The position numbers and the translations under genes were made by a program. A DNA stretch of 64,000 nucleotides from Diphasiastrum complanatum (Eukaryota; Streptophyta; Lycopodiopsida; Lycopodiales; Lycopodiaceae), in contig CM055093.1 of the NCBI GenBank assembly GCA_029204225.1, positions 25,711,766-25,775,765 on the forward strand, in the 5' to 3' direction. Within the stretch, counting starts at the first letter, position 1. Each line of letters starts with the position of its first letter. Below, in pieces: positions 12,287-24,207 of the stretch. The notes under the pieces were generated by a model. It saw only the letters and a list, made by a program, of their open reading frames with translations, was not told where the DNA came from and searched no databases.

Positions 12287-13043
12287 AAATTGAGCTTTGC
12301 ATGTTAACATCTCTGATTGTACAAGAAATTGAGAGCTAAATCAAGCAAAAAAGCAGTTATACACTTTTTCTCACCTTTCTCTGAAGTGTATTTGGATCAA
12401 ATCGGATTGGAACTGAATTTTCAGGTCCGAAAAGTGGTAGTACGGAATTCTGGAATTCGGCACGTGTGAAAATCAGAGATTTTCAGTCCCTTCTAAATCC
12501 TTGCTTGTAGATCCAAAGATAGTGGTGTTATAGCTTGATGGAAAGCTTATGATGTGTACTTTCCATGGTAATTGAAACCAAATCAACCTGATGTGTCTAT
12601 AAAGAGTTATAAGCTCTTAAAGAGGGTAGGGAGAGGTCCAAAATCCGAGTGACCACATTTAGATTTGATTCAACATTGCTTTGTTTTGAGTCCATTGTTT
12701 TGAGCATCCTACACAAGAAACTGAAGATCAAGACTAAGTTTGAAGTAATTGAACACCCTTTGAGCCTTCTGTGTATCAATAGTGTTTTTTTTTTAAGCAT
12801 TTCACACGTGCCAAAAGTAGGATTCAAACTTGCCAAACTGTCTCAATCCACTTTGTGTGTCTGATCTAAATAATTTTGTCTTGTGGAATATTTGAGATTC
12901 ATCTCAAATACAGCTGCAAGTGTTTCACATAGGAAGGTAGTACATTCCTGAAAATACCTATAGTGAAAGAGAGTAGCAACATTAAGTCTGATTGGAACAA
13001 GCTCAAACATATTGCAGTCCAATAACTAAGAAGTCTTCACATA
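12287..13043 (+). other. Untranslated leader of the copia element
   Basis: Sequence between the primer site and gag. No supported ORF; the long leader resembles that of element A2. Confidence 0.45.
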
Positions 13044-13864
13044 ATGGCACCTCTAGGAGGATATCTTCTAGAAGCAAATGAAAGACTAAATACTTCTAAT
13101 TACTCAATTTGGAAGTTCAAAATGGAGTCTATTTTGATACTCCAGGATGTTATGGACATTGTGCTTGGTGTTGAGGAAGAGCCTCAAGCACAGGCTGAAA
13201 TTCCTAAGTATAGGAAGAGAGTTAGAATGGATCTACATTTCATTAAGATGAATGTATCTAGTGAAATTTTGAGAGAGATAGGATCTTGCACCACAACTAA
13301 AGATGCTTGGGATGCACTTAAGTCCATCTATGAAGCAAAAAATACTTCTAGAATACTCACTCTTAGGAATTAGATTTTCCAAAGTTTCCAAAGAAGTGAG
13401 GAGAGTGCATCAACTATGTTCTGAGAGTTAAAGATTTACATAGAGAGCTTTCTTGTGTTGGTGTGACCATTAACCAAGATGAGCTAGCTCAAGTCATTCT
13501 AAATGGCTTGAAAGATGACTATGATAATCTTGTTCAGTCCTGTGCCATTAAGGAGAAATTGCCTAATCTAGAAACTCTCCAAGGAATTCTTATTTCTGAA
13601 GAAGCTAGGCAAAGCTATAAACTTTCTAGGATGAACAAACTCGAGCATGGTGGAAGTGACAAAGCCCTCTTTGTCAAGGACAAGCATAAAGGAAGGAGCA
13701 AGAACCAGTTTTCTCAAGCATCCAACAAAGACAAAGCCAAGGATCGAGACAAAGATGGTGAAGAGGATGATTCATCTCATCCTTCTACTTCAAAGACCAA
13801 GAAGAAGGAAGTAAAGGGGCACTATGTCTCTAATTGCTTTAAGAAGAAAAACCAACTCAAGTAA
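13044..13864 (+). pseudogene. Copia gag (broken)
   Basis: First part (13044-13373) carries the copia gag start with the NYSIWKFKMESILILQDVMD signature. A stop at 13371 and a frame change follow, and the gag then continues at 13463-13864 with the QVILNGLKDDYDNLV segment and a Lys/Asp/Ser-rich tail. The zinc knuckle is damaged: only the second half (GHYVSNCFKKK) remains and the first Cys pair is missing. It is closely related to the gag of element A2 at 27.9-28.9 kb. Non-functional. Confidence 0.85.
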
Positions 13865-14457
13865 GCAAATCTCTCTAAAGAGACTGAAGAAGATTTTGTT
13901 CCAAGTGATGGAGAAGGATCACTCATGGTGTCCAGTTTTTCTTCATCACCTTTCAAGAAAGATCGAGCTTGGTACATAGATAGCGGAGCTTCTTCACATA
14001 CGTGTTGTTCAAAGGAGTCTTTTGACTCAATTTTACCTTACAAAGGACTTAAGAGATCTATTTACACTGCAAATGATCATGAGTGCTCTATAGAAGGAAT
14101 TGGCAACATTCCATTGAAACTTGCTTCTTCTAAAGTTCTTGCACTTTCTAATGTTCTTTTCATTCCAAAACTTACAAAGAACTTGATTAGTGTGGGAAAG
14201 TTCCTTGATAGTGGTTGTGATGTAAAATTCAACTCCAATACTTGCTTTATCAAGAAAAATGATGAGGTCCTAGCTGATGGATCTAGATATGGTAGAATTT
14301 TCAGGTTGAATTCTTATGAGATTGCAAACCTTTGTGAAGTTGCTTTTTTATCTAAGGAGGAGTGGCGGCATAGAAGGTTGGGGCATCTTAACTTTGAGTC
14401 TATGTCTTATATGGTCAAGAAAGTGAAGGCTATTGGTCTTCCAAAGTCTCTTTATCT
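13865..14457 (+). pseudogene. Copia protease and GAG-pre-integrase fragment
   Basis: Open frame from 13925. Aspartic protease start WYIDSGASSHTC with the catalytic DSG, followed by the KLTKNLISVGKFLDSGCDVKF region, then the integrase zinc-binding start RRLGHLNFESMSYMVKK. It stops being copia pol of this family at AIGLPKSLY (about 14457). Integrase core and reverse transcriptase are absent. Confidence 0.85.
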
Positions 14458-14957
14458 GTTATGGAGGCAACCAATCTACAAATATTCTCGAAGGCTACAC
14501 AGATGCAGATTGGGCAGGAGATATCAATACCAAAATGTCAACTTCTGGATTTGTATTTTTATACAATCAAGGCCCAATTTCTTGGAATAGTCAAAAGCAG
14601 ACCTCAGTAGCATTGTCATGAAACCGAATCAGAATATATTGCTGCCACAAATGCTACCAAGGAGGCAATCTGGCAGAAATCGATCTTGCACAGTCACATC
14701 CAACGACCATTTTTTGTGACAACCAAAGCACCATAGCTCTCTCTCTCAATCCGAGATTTCATTCTTGAAGCAAGCATATCGAAATCAGGTATCACTATTT
14801 AAGAGAGAAAGTGCAAATCAAGGAAGTATCATTAGTCTACTGCAAGACAGAATTAATGGCGGCATATTACTTCACAAAGGCTCTATCTAAAGAGCACCAT
14901 CTCAAATCCAACGACATGTTAAATCTGAAGATCAAAGCTTTCCAAGATCCACATTAA
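14458..14957 (+). pseudogene. Copia RNase H C-terminal part from a different family
   Basis: YTDADWAGDINTKMSTSG and SWNSQKQTSVALS are typical copia RNase H motifs, followed (with frame changes and stops) by a FCDNQSTIAL-like segment, a KHIEIRYHYLREKVQ segment and a YFTKAL end. It joins the gag/protease half above at about 14457 with no reverse transcriptase between, so the unit is chimeric. Confidence 0.8.
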
Positions 14958-14964
14958 GGGGGAG

Positions 14965-15623
14965 TGTTGAAATTCGATTCTCAGCCTCAAATCCATTCAT
15001 TAATGAGCATCTTGAAAGCTATACAAAATCCAGAAAAAGAAGGCTTGAATTTTGAACAAAAGATCGACAAATTCAAGATCAAATTTTCTAGTTTTTGATA
15101 CCGGTTTGACTCGAAAATCCATAATTTTTTGAGTCAGTGTATATTTTTTAGTCATTGTACATTTTACAATACATTGTAAATTCTGATATTGTTGGTTAGA
15201 AATCCGATCTGCGTTAACAGTTTGCCTACTTTGTACATTCAAAAGTGGTTGTTATAAATGAGGCAGATAGCATTTAATGCTAATTAGATATTTAGCAAGT
15301 AGAAGACATTTTGTAATAGACAAGTAAACTATGGATGGGAAGTTAGTTAAGACTTAATCTTCATTAGAAAACTTCTTCTAGTTTTTTGAGTTTTCCAATA
15401 GCCAGCGTTATCATGCTCAACAAGCTGAAGTTATAACTTCATGCCATTGTACTCATTGTTGAAATTAAGCAGAGTGTAATTTCAGTCCTACTACTATATC
15501 ATATCATTGTGCATCTGTGAATCATTCATTTTGAATGTTCTGCTGCTAACTGTGGCACTTCTGATCCTACATCAAGCTCGCTCATAAGCTTCCGCTCATT
15601 CCCACTGATTTTAGACACTCTCA
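14965..15623 (+). repeat. Copia 3' LTR
   Basis: Starts TGTTGAAATTCG directly after the polypurine tract AAGGGGGAG (14956-14964). The end near GACACTCTCA is approximate, chosen for the CA terminus. It does not match the upstream LTR at 11491-12273 beyond the first nine bases, in line with a chimeric element. Confidence 0.55.
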
Positions 15624-15723
15624 TGATCTCATTTGAAGAACAATGACTAGCATGCCAATTCACAAGTTTTGCAAGAGACTTGCAACGAAACAATCGTTGC
15701 AATCATGGGATTATTGGAAAGTG

Positions 15724-16500
15724 TCAGAACACTTTGCATGGGATAGTGGTCCCTTGTAAGTCATCTCGATATTGAGGAGTATCACATATAGGACAAGCTT
15801 TTAACCCCCGATACTCACCACGATATAAGATGCAATCTTTTGGACAAGCATGATGCAATGTATAGTCCATTTCCATTGCACTCAACATTTTCCGTGCCTC
15901 ACCTCTTGTCTCTAATATAGTGTTTCCTTCGGGGAGTAGTTCATACAATAACCTATACATAATCAAATGAATTTTCATAATATAAAATAAAATCATCTAG
16001 CCAACTAAAACTTTTGACTTGAACAACACATTTACTAAAATCTATAAAACAAATCTCAATCTTATTTACCCAAATAAGGATGTAACACTTGTATCACTCC
16101 ATTTATATTTTGCTTGGAGGTTCAATATAAGCAACGAAGTAGCCAAACAAGATATCTTTGCTCCAGGATATAATGGTGTGTTTGATTCTTCTCTCAATTT
16201 TTTTTCCTCAACACTAATGAATGATCCACTATTATATTCAGTGCGTTCTTCCATGTCATGATGGTCAAAGATGTTATTTATCAAGTTGTTCGTGATTTCA
16301 ACTTCATCTTGAATGCAAAAATCATTTTCAGCACTTGATCTTGATTCTGATGAAGAAGAAGAAGTAATTCGAGGCTAATTTGTTTTGGCACATTGTTGTT
16401 CATCTATTTTCATCATGGCTCTCAACCTCATGCACTCACGATGTGATAGTTGATTTATGTGTGGCCCATCGTATGCCAATTTTGTTTTGAATATGGAGTG
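15724..16500 (-). pseudogene. CACTA (En/Spm) TNP2-like transposase fragment
   Basis: Minus-strand pieces: 16284-16066 (about 72 residues, with PLYPGAKISCLATSLLILN and KWSDTSVTSLFG) and 15996-15724 (LLYELLPEGN, then HHACPKDCILYRGEY and CPICDTPQYR). These are in the normal order of the TNP2 N-terminal half, including its Cys motif. A weak upstream piece with GPHINQLSHREC (around 16450) may be part of the start. The C-terminal two-thirds, including the catalytic region, is absent. Truncated and inactive. Confidence 0.75.
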
Positions 16501-17089
16501 ACTGTTGTCATCGTGACTAGAATTTGATTAGTTTTGTAGGACCTATGTCATGAACAACTTAAAACAATAGTAATGTGTCATATATTCAAGTCACTGATAT
16601 GGTCTACCAAAATGTTATGTCACAAATAAATACGGCATACTCACATCTTTGGGCAAGGTTTCATCTGATAGTGGCAGATCATCTCGTCATTCCATGTGTT
16701 CCAATTGAAGGAGTGTTCTTACTTGTGATCTTGTCAAAACCAAGTTGTGCAATCAACTCATTAGTTATTAGGATAACAATAGTGTGTGGTGCCTATAATA
16801 CATAATAATTCAAAAGTCACTCGTTGATCGATTCCTTGCATCAGTAACTAAATCCCTAAGTCTCAAACCACAATATGTTTGTGCATGTACACAATAAGTA
16901 CACAAAAAAATCAAATAGAATTTTTCTTGCCAACAAGGGCCCTACATCACAAATTGGATCATGCACTTCCAACATTAAGTGCAGCAAAAACTAGGTGATT
17001 GGATGCAATTATGAAAGGCCCTGCACGTTGTTATGATTTTGTTGCTAACTTGTTTTTAACTGGGTGTGAGTTTTTTTTTAATAATAATC
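16501..17089. other. No recognisable gene
   Basis: AT-rich sequence between the TNP2 fragment and the repeat array. In the CACTA reading it would be 5' untranslated or subterminal DNA. Confidence 0.5.
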
Positions 17090-17510
17090 TAGTAGAATCG
17101 AATCGAATCAAATGTGTCAATGTCGAATCTGTTGAGTTGAGTTTCAATTGAATGTGTCATGTCAAGTCTTGAATGTGTCATGTCAAGTCTTGAATGTGTC
17201 AAATTAAATCAAATGTGTTGATTCAAATCTCAAATGTGTCAAGTGGAATCGAATGTGGCGAGTTCAAATTGATTGTGTTGTGTCAAGTCTCGAATTTGTC
17301 AAATCGAATCAAATGTGTCAAGTTTGAATTGAATGTGTCGAGTTTGAATCAAGTGTGTCGATTCGAGTCTTGAGTGTGTCAAATCAGTTCAAATGTGTCG
17401 AGTCGAGTCGAATCAATTGTGTCAAATTGTTTTGAATGTGTCGAGTCTCGAATGTTGAGTCGAATTGAATGTGTTGTGCCAAATTGAATCAAATGTGTCA
17501 AGTTCGAATC
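17090..17510. repeat. Degenerate short tandem repeat (GAATGTGTCAAGTC type)
   Basis: About 18 degenerate copies of a 20-28 bp unit built on AATGTGTC plus a GAGTC/GAATC block. Spacing varies. No coding potential. Confidence 0.8.
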
Positions 17511-17579
17511 TTCTTTGGGCCATCAGGGATATTATCTTGGATCTACACAAATCTTGTTGTCTTATTGTTCTATGCTGTC

Positions 17580-18720
17580 GGGCAAAAAGAATTTGGCCTG
17601 GATGTGTTGATCAACCAAAGTGTGGACCCATGGCTAGGCAGAAAACATTTGCTTGGTAGAGCACTATTAGGCATTGCTCGTCGTCGAGTAATGCTCCTAG
17701 GCAAAAAAAATTTGGCCTAGATGTGCTTGTAAATAAAAATATGGAACTGATCAGCGTGACTAGATAGAAAACATTTGCTTGGTACAGCACTACTAGACCA
17801 GTGTTTTTTGCTTGGCAACATTTCTTGTAGTGAGCAATGCTATCAGGCAAACAAATTTTGGCCTAGATGTGTTGATTAACCAAAATGTGGACCTGATCAT
17901 GCGGCTAGGCAAACAACATTTGCTTAGAAGAGCATTGCTAGTCAAAAAAAATTTGTCTAGCAGCATTACTTGCTAGCAAGCAATGTTGCCAAGCAAAAAA
18001 TTGGTCGGGTTGATCAACCAAATTGTGGACCTGTGGCTAGACAAAAAACATTTGCTTGGCAGAGTGTTTCCAGAAAAAAAAAATTGGCCTAGCAAAATTG
18101 CTCACCTGGATGTGTTGATTAACTAAAATGTAGACCTAGACTAAGCGAGCGATAGGCAACTATATGACCATTGATTTTAACTCGACTATGTGAACAACTA
18201 AAAGGCAAGGGCTTGTTTAAAGATGAAATGATGATAAGCCTATTGTGTCCAAACCTTAAACCACCCAATCCAAATGGACATTTTATCTCAAATAATAAAT
18301 TGAGACAACAACATGTGTATCGAGTGAAAAATATATATATACAGAAAGGCTCACAAGCACGAACTGTTGAAAAAAGGTGAACTTCGTCACCCTTTCAACA
18401 TTTCAACCCAAGCAGTAGATCAAGTCGAATCCAGCCATCAATTTTGATTCGCCCACTTATTTGACCTAGTTATTCGACCCATATAGTGGTCAATCCATCG
18501 ATTTGACCCAACAATTTGCTTGGAAGAGTGCTAATTAGCACATTTAGGCAAAATTTTTGCCTGGCAATGCTCTGATCAACGTGGCCAGGCAAACACAAAT
18601 TTTCCTGGTAGACCTCTGATCATCGTGGCCAAGCAAAAAGTTTGCCTAATAGCACTCTTATCAACATGTCCAGACAAAACGTTTTGGCTTGGCAGCACTC
18701 TAACCAGCATTCCTAGGCTA
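17580..18720. repeat. Degenerate long tandem repeat (subterminal-like array)
   Basis: Repeating words in fixed order: TTTGGCCTAGATGTGTTGAT, AACCAAAATGTGGACCTG, GGCTAGGCAAAAAACATTTG, CTTGGCAGAGCAC. Units of about 90-150 bp recur near 17590, 17710, 17850, 18000 and 18080, and a shortened version at 18510-18720. 18140-18500 is less regular. It resembles the subterminal repeats of CACTA elements. Confidence 0.7.
17819..17832 (-). repeat. Candidate CACTA terminal inverted repeat
   Basis: Minus strand reads CACTACAAGAAATG, matching the CACTACAAGAAA-type end of plant CACTA elements. It lies to the right of a minus-oriented TNP2 fragment, where the 5' end should be. It is inside the repeat array, so chance or a nested copy is possible. 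Confidence 0.4.
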
Positions 18721-20195
18721 GAAAATACAAAATTTAGTAGTTAAAAGATGGCACAAAAAGACTAAGTTAGACCTGGAAACTATTTGTAGAAGCTCATCCT
18801 CCATGTAGAAGCTCCTCCTCCATTGCTCTTGAAAATGGAGTTCCTTCACCAATAAGAAAATGGAGAGCCTTGAATGACAAAGGGAGATAGAAGGAAAAAC
18901 AGTGAACTAAAACTCTAATACATGGATTCTTTATGAGTAATTGTGCCTACGAACCTATGAACCCTAATCAGTACTATAAATTATGGAGTTTCAAAGTTGT
19001 ACTATGCATAGCAAATTTCACAATTGTATCATGAAGTCTAGAATTGCCAAAGCTAATTATGGAGATTTTAACTTTGCGTTGTTCACAATTCTACCAACCA
19101 AGCATGGCCAACTGCCATAATAGTAGACAAATAAATGTGGTCATCAATGATCTATTTGTGGTGAAGGAAGGAGTAACCTTGTGACATTAGGGCTAATACC
19201 CTTAGACATCCTTCGGTATATTAATGGGAATGCCCTTGGGTTCTAAGGTCATTGTCTTCATGATGAGAATTGTTTTGTCTAGGGTCTAAAGGTTGTCTCT
19301 CTAATTAATTTAGGGGCATGGCCTTTAACTTCTAAAGACTCTTGATAATGGTTGTCTAGCTCACCTAGAAGCTAGTTCAATTCACACTAACTTGTGCTAG
19401 CTGAAAGCGGATTTCATAATCAACAAGATGGCCCCATAACTATAGATAACTTTAGGTATCCTAAACTCCATAATTGTAATAAACTAGCCGAATTTCATTC
19501 AAATTTTGGAAAAGAAATGATCATTGGTATTGGCTTGAAGATTTATGCCTTTTGAAGTAGTATTTCTTTAAATTTTGGTAGAGCAATATTGGTTGATACA
19601 AGCTGAAATGTGACACATACACCATTGGAATCGCGGTTCTCTAAATAAATCTTGCAATTTTATTTGGTTGGATTATCAGATTGTGTTGTTGCATCTATAG
19701 GAATCAATTTATCAACAAGCAAGAATCAACAACTTGATTTAACCTTGACCACCTCCAGTGAGGATGAGAGTATTGTTGACATTATAGAGACTATCGAGGG
19801 TAAAAATATTGTCGGCTAGCTTGCACTATCAATTTTGCAGCTGTTACAAAATTTGCCTATGGCAAGCAAGTTGCAAAGATCGTTGAAGTTTGTGGAGCTC
19901 CCCTGTCATTGAATGAAATGTGAAAAATTCAATTAGTTTAGTTGATCTATTTTGGCAATTTTGAGGCCAACATGAAATTTCAACCTAGAGATAGATTTAT
20001 ATTTGTCAATAAAGGCCTAAATAGTGTTTTACTATTTCTGAAAAGTAGATAAGTGTCTATTCTCCTTAATTAGCCCGTTCCAAACTGCAGAATCGCCCCA
20101 TCCAACTTGAAGATCTTATTAAATCCATCAAGAACTAATTCACATAAATATAACATGTTGTGACTGGACAGGAGTCAACATGTTCAAAACACATC
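18721..20195. other. No recognisable gene
   Basis: AT-rich intergenic sequence. Short protein-like runs near 19740-19900 have no family I recognise and are interrupted by stops. Confidence 0.5.
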
Positions 20196-20617
20196 TTCAA
20201 GAACAAAAAATAGTTTGTAGAACCAAGGACTCTCTGAGAAAACGAATCGCATCTGTGCGAGTAACAATGGGATTCACATCAACGTGCTGAGCATCAAAAG
20301 TGGTGAATGAGGTAGTGTGGCTGCGGATGATGTTGGAGGCAATCGGGATACCACAAGAGAGGCCAAGCATGATGATGATGGACTCCCAGAGTGTCATCTA
20401 TCTGTCCCAGGATCTTGTCTTCCATTCAAAGATGAAGCACATTTCTCTGAAGTATCATCACATTCGCGATTTGATCTCGAAAGGAGAGCTCCAGGATCAG
20501 TTCATAAAATCAAAAAGTATGATTGCAGATCTCCTCACGAAACCACTCGACAAGCCACTCTTTACCAAGCAAAGAGAGACAATTGGATTGAATGAACAAA
20601 GCTGCAAGGTTCAAGAG
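20196..20617 (+). pseudogene. Copia RNase H C-terminal fragment
   Basis: The frame from 20300 gives VVWLRMMLEAIGI, DSQSVIYLSQDLVFHSKMKH and YHHIRDLISKGELQ, then ADLLTKPLDK: the copia RNase H end in correct order. It ends just before the polypurine tract AAGAGGGAG (about 20609-20617). No reverse transcriptase upstream. Confidence 0.8.
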
Positions 20618-21430
20618 GGAGTGTCAGAAATGGTGAACTCCTGCAACTTTGTCGTAGCACAAACAAGACACGAAGGTCAAACGAGAACAATTCACAATAG
20701 TCAACATGTCTCTGACTCGAAGCACGAATGATTCGCAAATCAATCGCGAATTGTAAACACACCTCCAAGACCACAAACCGCAAAAGGGGCGTTGAACAAA
20801 GACTACAAAAAGAGACGAAAAGAACGAAACAAACGAAGAGAAAGCCTTCACACTGCCAGTTGATAGCTCAACGGGCTTCATGCCCAGCTGAAACGAATAG
20901 CAATGACGGAGACTAACTATCTAGTTAATTAGCATTAACTAGTCTTGTGATTCTACATTTAGCTATCTTGTAAACTCCACATAGTGGAGGTATAAACGAT
21001 CCTCTCTAGATCATAACAAAGAAGAGAGATAGTGAATATAGAGATCTGTAAGAAACAGAGAGAGACGTAGCAAATAGAGTAAGAAAGCAAAAATACCATA
21101 GCTATGCATGAAAGTTTGCCAACGAGCAGAACACAGCGAAAGAGCAGAGAGTTATTCTGCCAAAGAGCGAGACACTGACAATCTCGCTCTAAAACCAAAC
21201 TGACAATATAGTCGCTCTATTTCGTGTATCTCTTGGCCTTGTGTTGTGTCTCTTGATTGCTAGAATAAAATATGTTCTGTGATGCATAGTCGAGTGTCTG
21301 GGATCCCGTAAGAGCTTCCGCACGAAAAGAAAATTTAAAGACAAAAAATTGTTCGTGAATCAGAAGAGAGGACGAACACGAAATAATAAAAAGCTTCCAC
21401 GACATTAGATGGTCGAAGGTCATCGTCTCT
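20618..21430 (+). repeat. Copia 3' LTR
   Basis: Starts TGTCAGAAATGGTGAAC after the polypurine tract. Shares long stretches with the decayed LTR at 10780-11473 and, toward its end, with 31340-31545. The right end is approximate (near 21430, where gypsy gag sequence of the other strand begins). Confidence 0.6.
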
Positions 21431-21479
21431 AGGCGAGTTTATAAACCTTGGTTTAGACCGTGGTTGTTGTGACTAAGGA

Positions 21480-23070
21480 CATTCAGCAGTGACATGCCCT
21501 TTGCCTTTACAGTTTGCATAGAGAGGCACATATCCTACTGACCTCCTGGGTTCAGGGCAATCAGGCGAATAGTGACCTGAGGCTCCGCAATTGTAGCACA
21601 AATCCCTTAATCTGGGTGGAGGAGTGGAACATCTTGTCCCCTCTCTATGCAAAATAGTGTATTGTTGACCAGTACGCGGTTTTGTTATAATGTTCTTTTG
21701 GTTAGTAGGAGTTGCAGTATAAGCTACCTCCTCATGATTATTAATCGGACAATGGAATAATTTCTCTTCTAAATAATTAGTCTATAAACTGGGACAGTTG
21801 GTCTTAGAATGACCTTCCTTCCCACAAGTGGTACACCAAACATTGGCATTAAGCATCGCTTTCTTCCGTTTGGCTTTAATGTCAGACATTTGGACTTTTA
21901 AATCACTCATTTCTTTTGCTAATATCTCAACACTCTTCCTTAATGGACCCATCTTTTCGGATTTCTCCATTCTTTTCTTCCTATCTGAGTTCCTACTCTT
22001 GGATTTTCTATAAGAAGATTCTTCTTCTAATAAAGAAGAATAAGATGAATACTCTGAATACTCTTCTTCATGTGCAGAATCAAATTCTGATTCAGACTCT
22101 GTAGATGATTCATATTCTTTTGTACGTTTCGATTTATGCTTTTTACTACTTTTTCTCTCTTCCCTCCATCTACAAGAAATTCGAGAAGTTTCGTCCAAAG
22201 AAGTCATCAATCCCTGTCGACAATAACGATCTATTTTCTTAAGCAAGCCACCCAAGAACCATTCATTTTGCATAGGAACCGCATACTGGGCTCCTAACTT
22301 TCCTATTAAATTCTTAACTCTACAAGTATACTTTGTAAGTGATTCCTTCGACTTCTTCTCAACAGAACTAAGCCAAACCAACAATCTAGTGGAGTATCTT
22401 ATCTCCCTAAACTGCTTAAGGAATGCTGCTTTTAAAGCGTTCCAAGTATTAACCATTTTCGATATCAATTGATTGTACCAAATCCTAGCCTGCTTCCATA
22501 GAAGACCTAGAAAAATTCTAACTTTTTCCTCGTCTGTATGTTCTTAATTTGCTATAATAATAGATTCAAACTGAGACAAATAGCTGTCCGCATCTTCAGA
22601 CAATAATCCCATAAAGAAATCGTGTCTGATTTTTGTAGATGTGGGTGGTGCTGGGTTAGCCATATTATCGAGTGGTAAACTAGGAGGACTAGGAGGACTA
22701 GGAGGATCAAGATCTAGGCTACGCTCAGAGGATGGTTCTGATGAAGAAGATTTTGATTCTGAACTTGGTTCGGAAGTGGAATCAGACGAATCTGATTCTG
22801 ATGAATCTGTAGAACTTGGTATTTTAACGGATCTTTTTTCAAATGAATCTACAAATGCTGTAGTAGCATTTAGAATATCGTTAAACGCTTCAGGTGTTAA
22901 TCTTGCTCTAACTGACGAATTTCGCAAATTTTGCAAATACAAATCTCTAGATTTCCTATATGCTTCTAATCGTTGTGCATGCTCTTAATGTTTTTTTTCA
23001 ATAATTGCTTGAGAGTATGTTCTTGGCATGCGTTACAAGAGAGATTTGTAGATGCAATATACTTAAAAAT
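21480..23070 (-). pseudogene. Ty3/gypsy gag of element G (broken)
   Basis: Reading leftward: 22942-22544 contains a Ser/Asp/Glu-rich and Pro-rich segment, then the capsid start (GLLSEDADSYLSQFE). 22468-21782 continues the capsid (NTWNALKAAFLKQFREI), a Lys/Glu/Ser-rich linker, and a zinc knuckle CTTCGKEGHSKTNC. A second knuckle, CYNCGASGHYSPDC, lies near 21590. Stops near 22541 and 21782 and a frame change break it. Truncated at about 21430-21480 by the copia LTR; the protease and the rest of pol are missing on this side. Confidence 0.85.
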
Positions 23071-23092
23071 ATTACAAAAGATGAAATTCATC

Positions 23093-23110
23093 TCCCCGAG
23101 AACGGCGCCA
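23093..23110 (-). other. Primer-binding site of gypsy element G (tRNA-Asp type)
   Basis: The minus strand reads TGGCGCCGTTCTCGGGGA, close to the complement of the plant tRNA-Asp 3' end, five bases inside the LTR at 23116. It shows that this LTR is the 5' LTR and that the internal region runs leftward. Confidence 0.8.
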
Positions 23111-23115
23111 AATTA

Positions 23116-24146
23116 TGTGGTTGCCTAGTCATTATAGATTTCCACAAAATCAATGAATTAAGTAGTATAAAAGATTTGATCGTTCCCCGAGAGAGAGAAT
23201 AATCTCTTCTTTTGTATGATAAGTGTATGTAAGATGGTAAATGGAATGTGATGTGTAATATTCGCAATGAATACTACAGTGACATATATGGTTATCCAAT
23301 GATATTTGGGTAGATTGGCATCCAGGAACACCAATGGTGAAACGATTTGGTGAAGGTCTGTGATTATAAAGATCACTTTATCTTTCAGGCTCTTCGGATA
23401 ACAGTAAGCAATAAGATCAGACATCAACTAGCAGATAGATTCATCAAACAGAATTGTGTTGGCTAATGATTCATCTTAATCGAATATAGTGAATTAGTTC
23501 TTATCATAGGAAGCAAACAGAACAGAGCATCAAACAAGTTCATTATCTGAACACATAGCTCATTCAAAATTGAAAGAAGTTCTGCCTATGGTTATGCTTC
23601 ACAGCTTCACCTAATTCCCTGCACATATTAGTTAGAATTGTCGCTCTCTGGTGATGCCTGAAAATCCACGTTAGAGTAATTGAAACTCAGTAAGTCATGA
23701 GAAATATGTGTGACGCAGATAGAGAAGTAGCACAAATAGTTACTGATCATACAGAGTGTATTCACTCAATCGATAAGAAGTAATACTATAAGAGATGGTA
23801 GAGGGAAAGAACGCTCAAGCTTATAGAAACTGGCTCTCTTCTCTCTCTATTGATATCAAATCTGTGCAAATGCTATGTACAATGGCACGAAGTGTCGACC
23901 TTATAGGAACGATCACCGGCGTCAATGTCGTTTACCAACCGTTAAGATGTCGGTTGAGATCCGCTAATGTATCTCTATAGAACATCGCACAAAACATCGT
24001 GAGTTCTAATCTAAAAGTGAATTTACAAAGTGCAAATAGGTCTTTACATGAATTTAGGCACTATAGTACATTTACATGTATAAAAATTGAAATTTTTTAC
24101 AATATAAACAATAACTTTGGATAATGTGGGATCATGAGGCTCCACA
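23116..24146 (-). repeat. 5' LTR of gypsy element G (LTR1)
   Basis: 1031 bp, bounded by TGTGG and CCACA. Its partner at 32612-33642 has exactly the same length. In the first 210 bp I count about 16 differences, roughly 7-8%, so it is clearly older than A2. The base-pairs just outside (CACAC, 24147-24151) match the other copy's flank (CACGC, 32607-32611) in four of five positions. Confidence 0.85.
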
Positions 24147-24207
24147 CACACCACATGACAATAGATAGTCCTTCATCTCATTTAATAAGTACTCTCCCCC
24201 TGAATCA
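24147..24207 (-). pseudogene. Copia C integrase piece between two insertions
   Basis: This 61-bp piece continues the integrase frame of 30388-30829 once A2 and one target-site copy are disregarded: it supplies the GGEYLLNEMKDYLLSCG region after the second catalytic Asp. It then stops exactly at the 5' LTR of element G. Confidence 0.8.

Noticed and set aside
22641-22988. Gly/Asp/Glu-rich plus-strand ORF
   Set aside because: It is the antisense shadow of the Ser/Asp/Pro-rich part of the gypsy gag.
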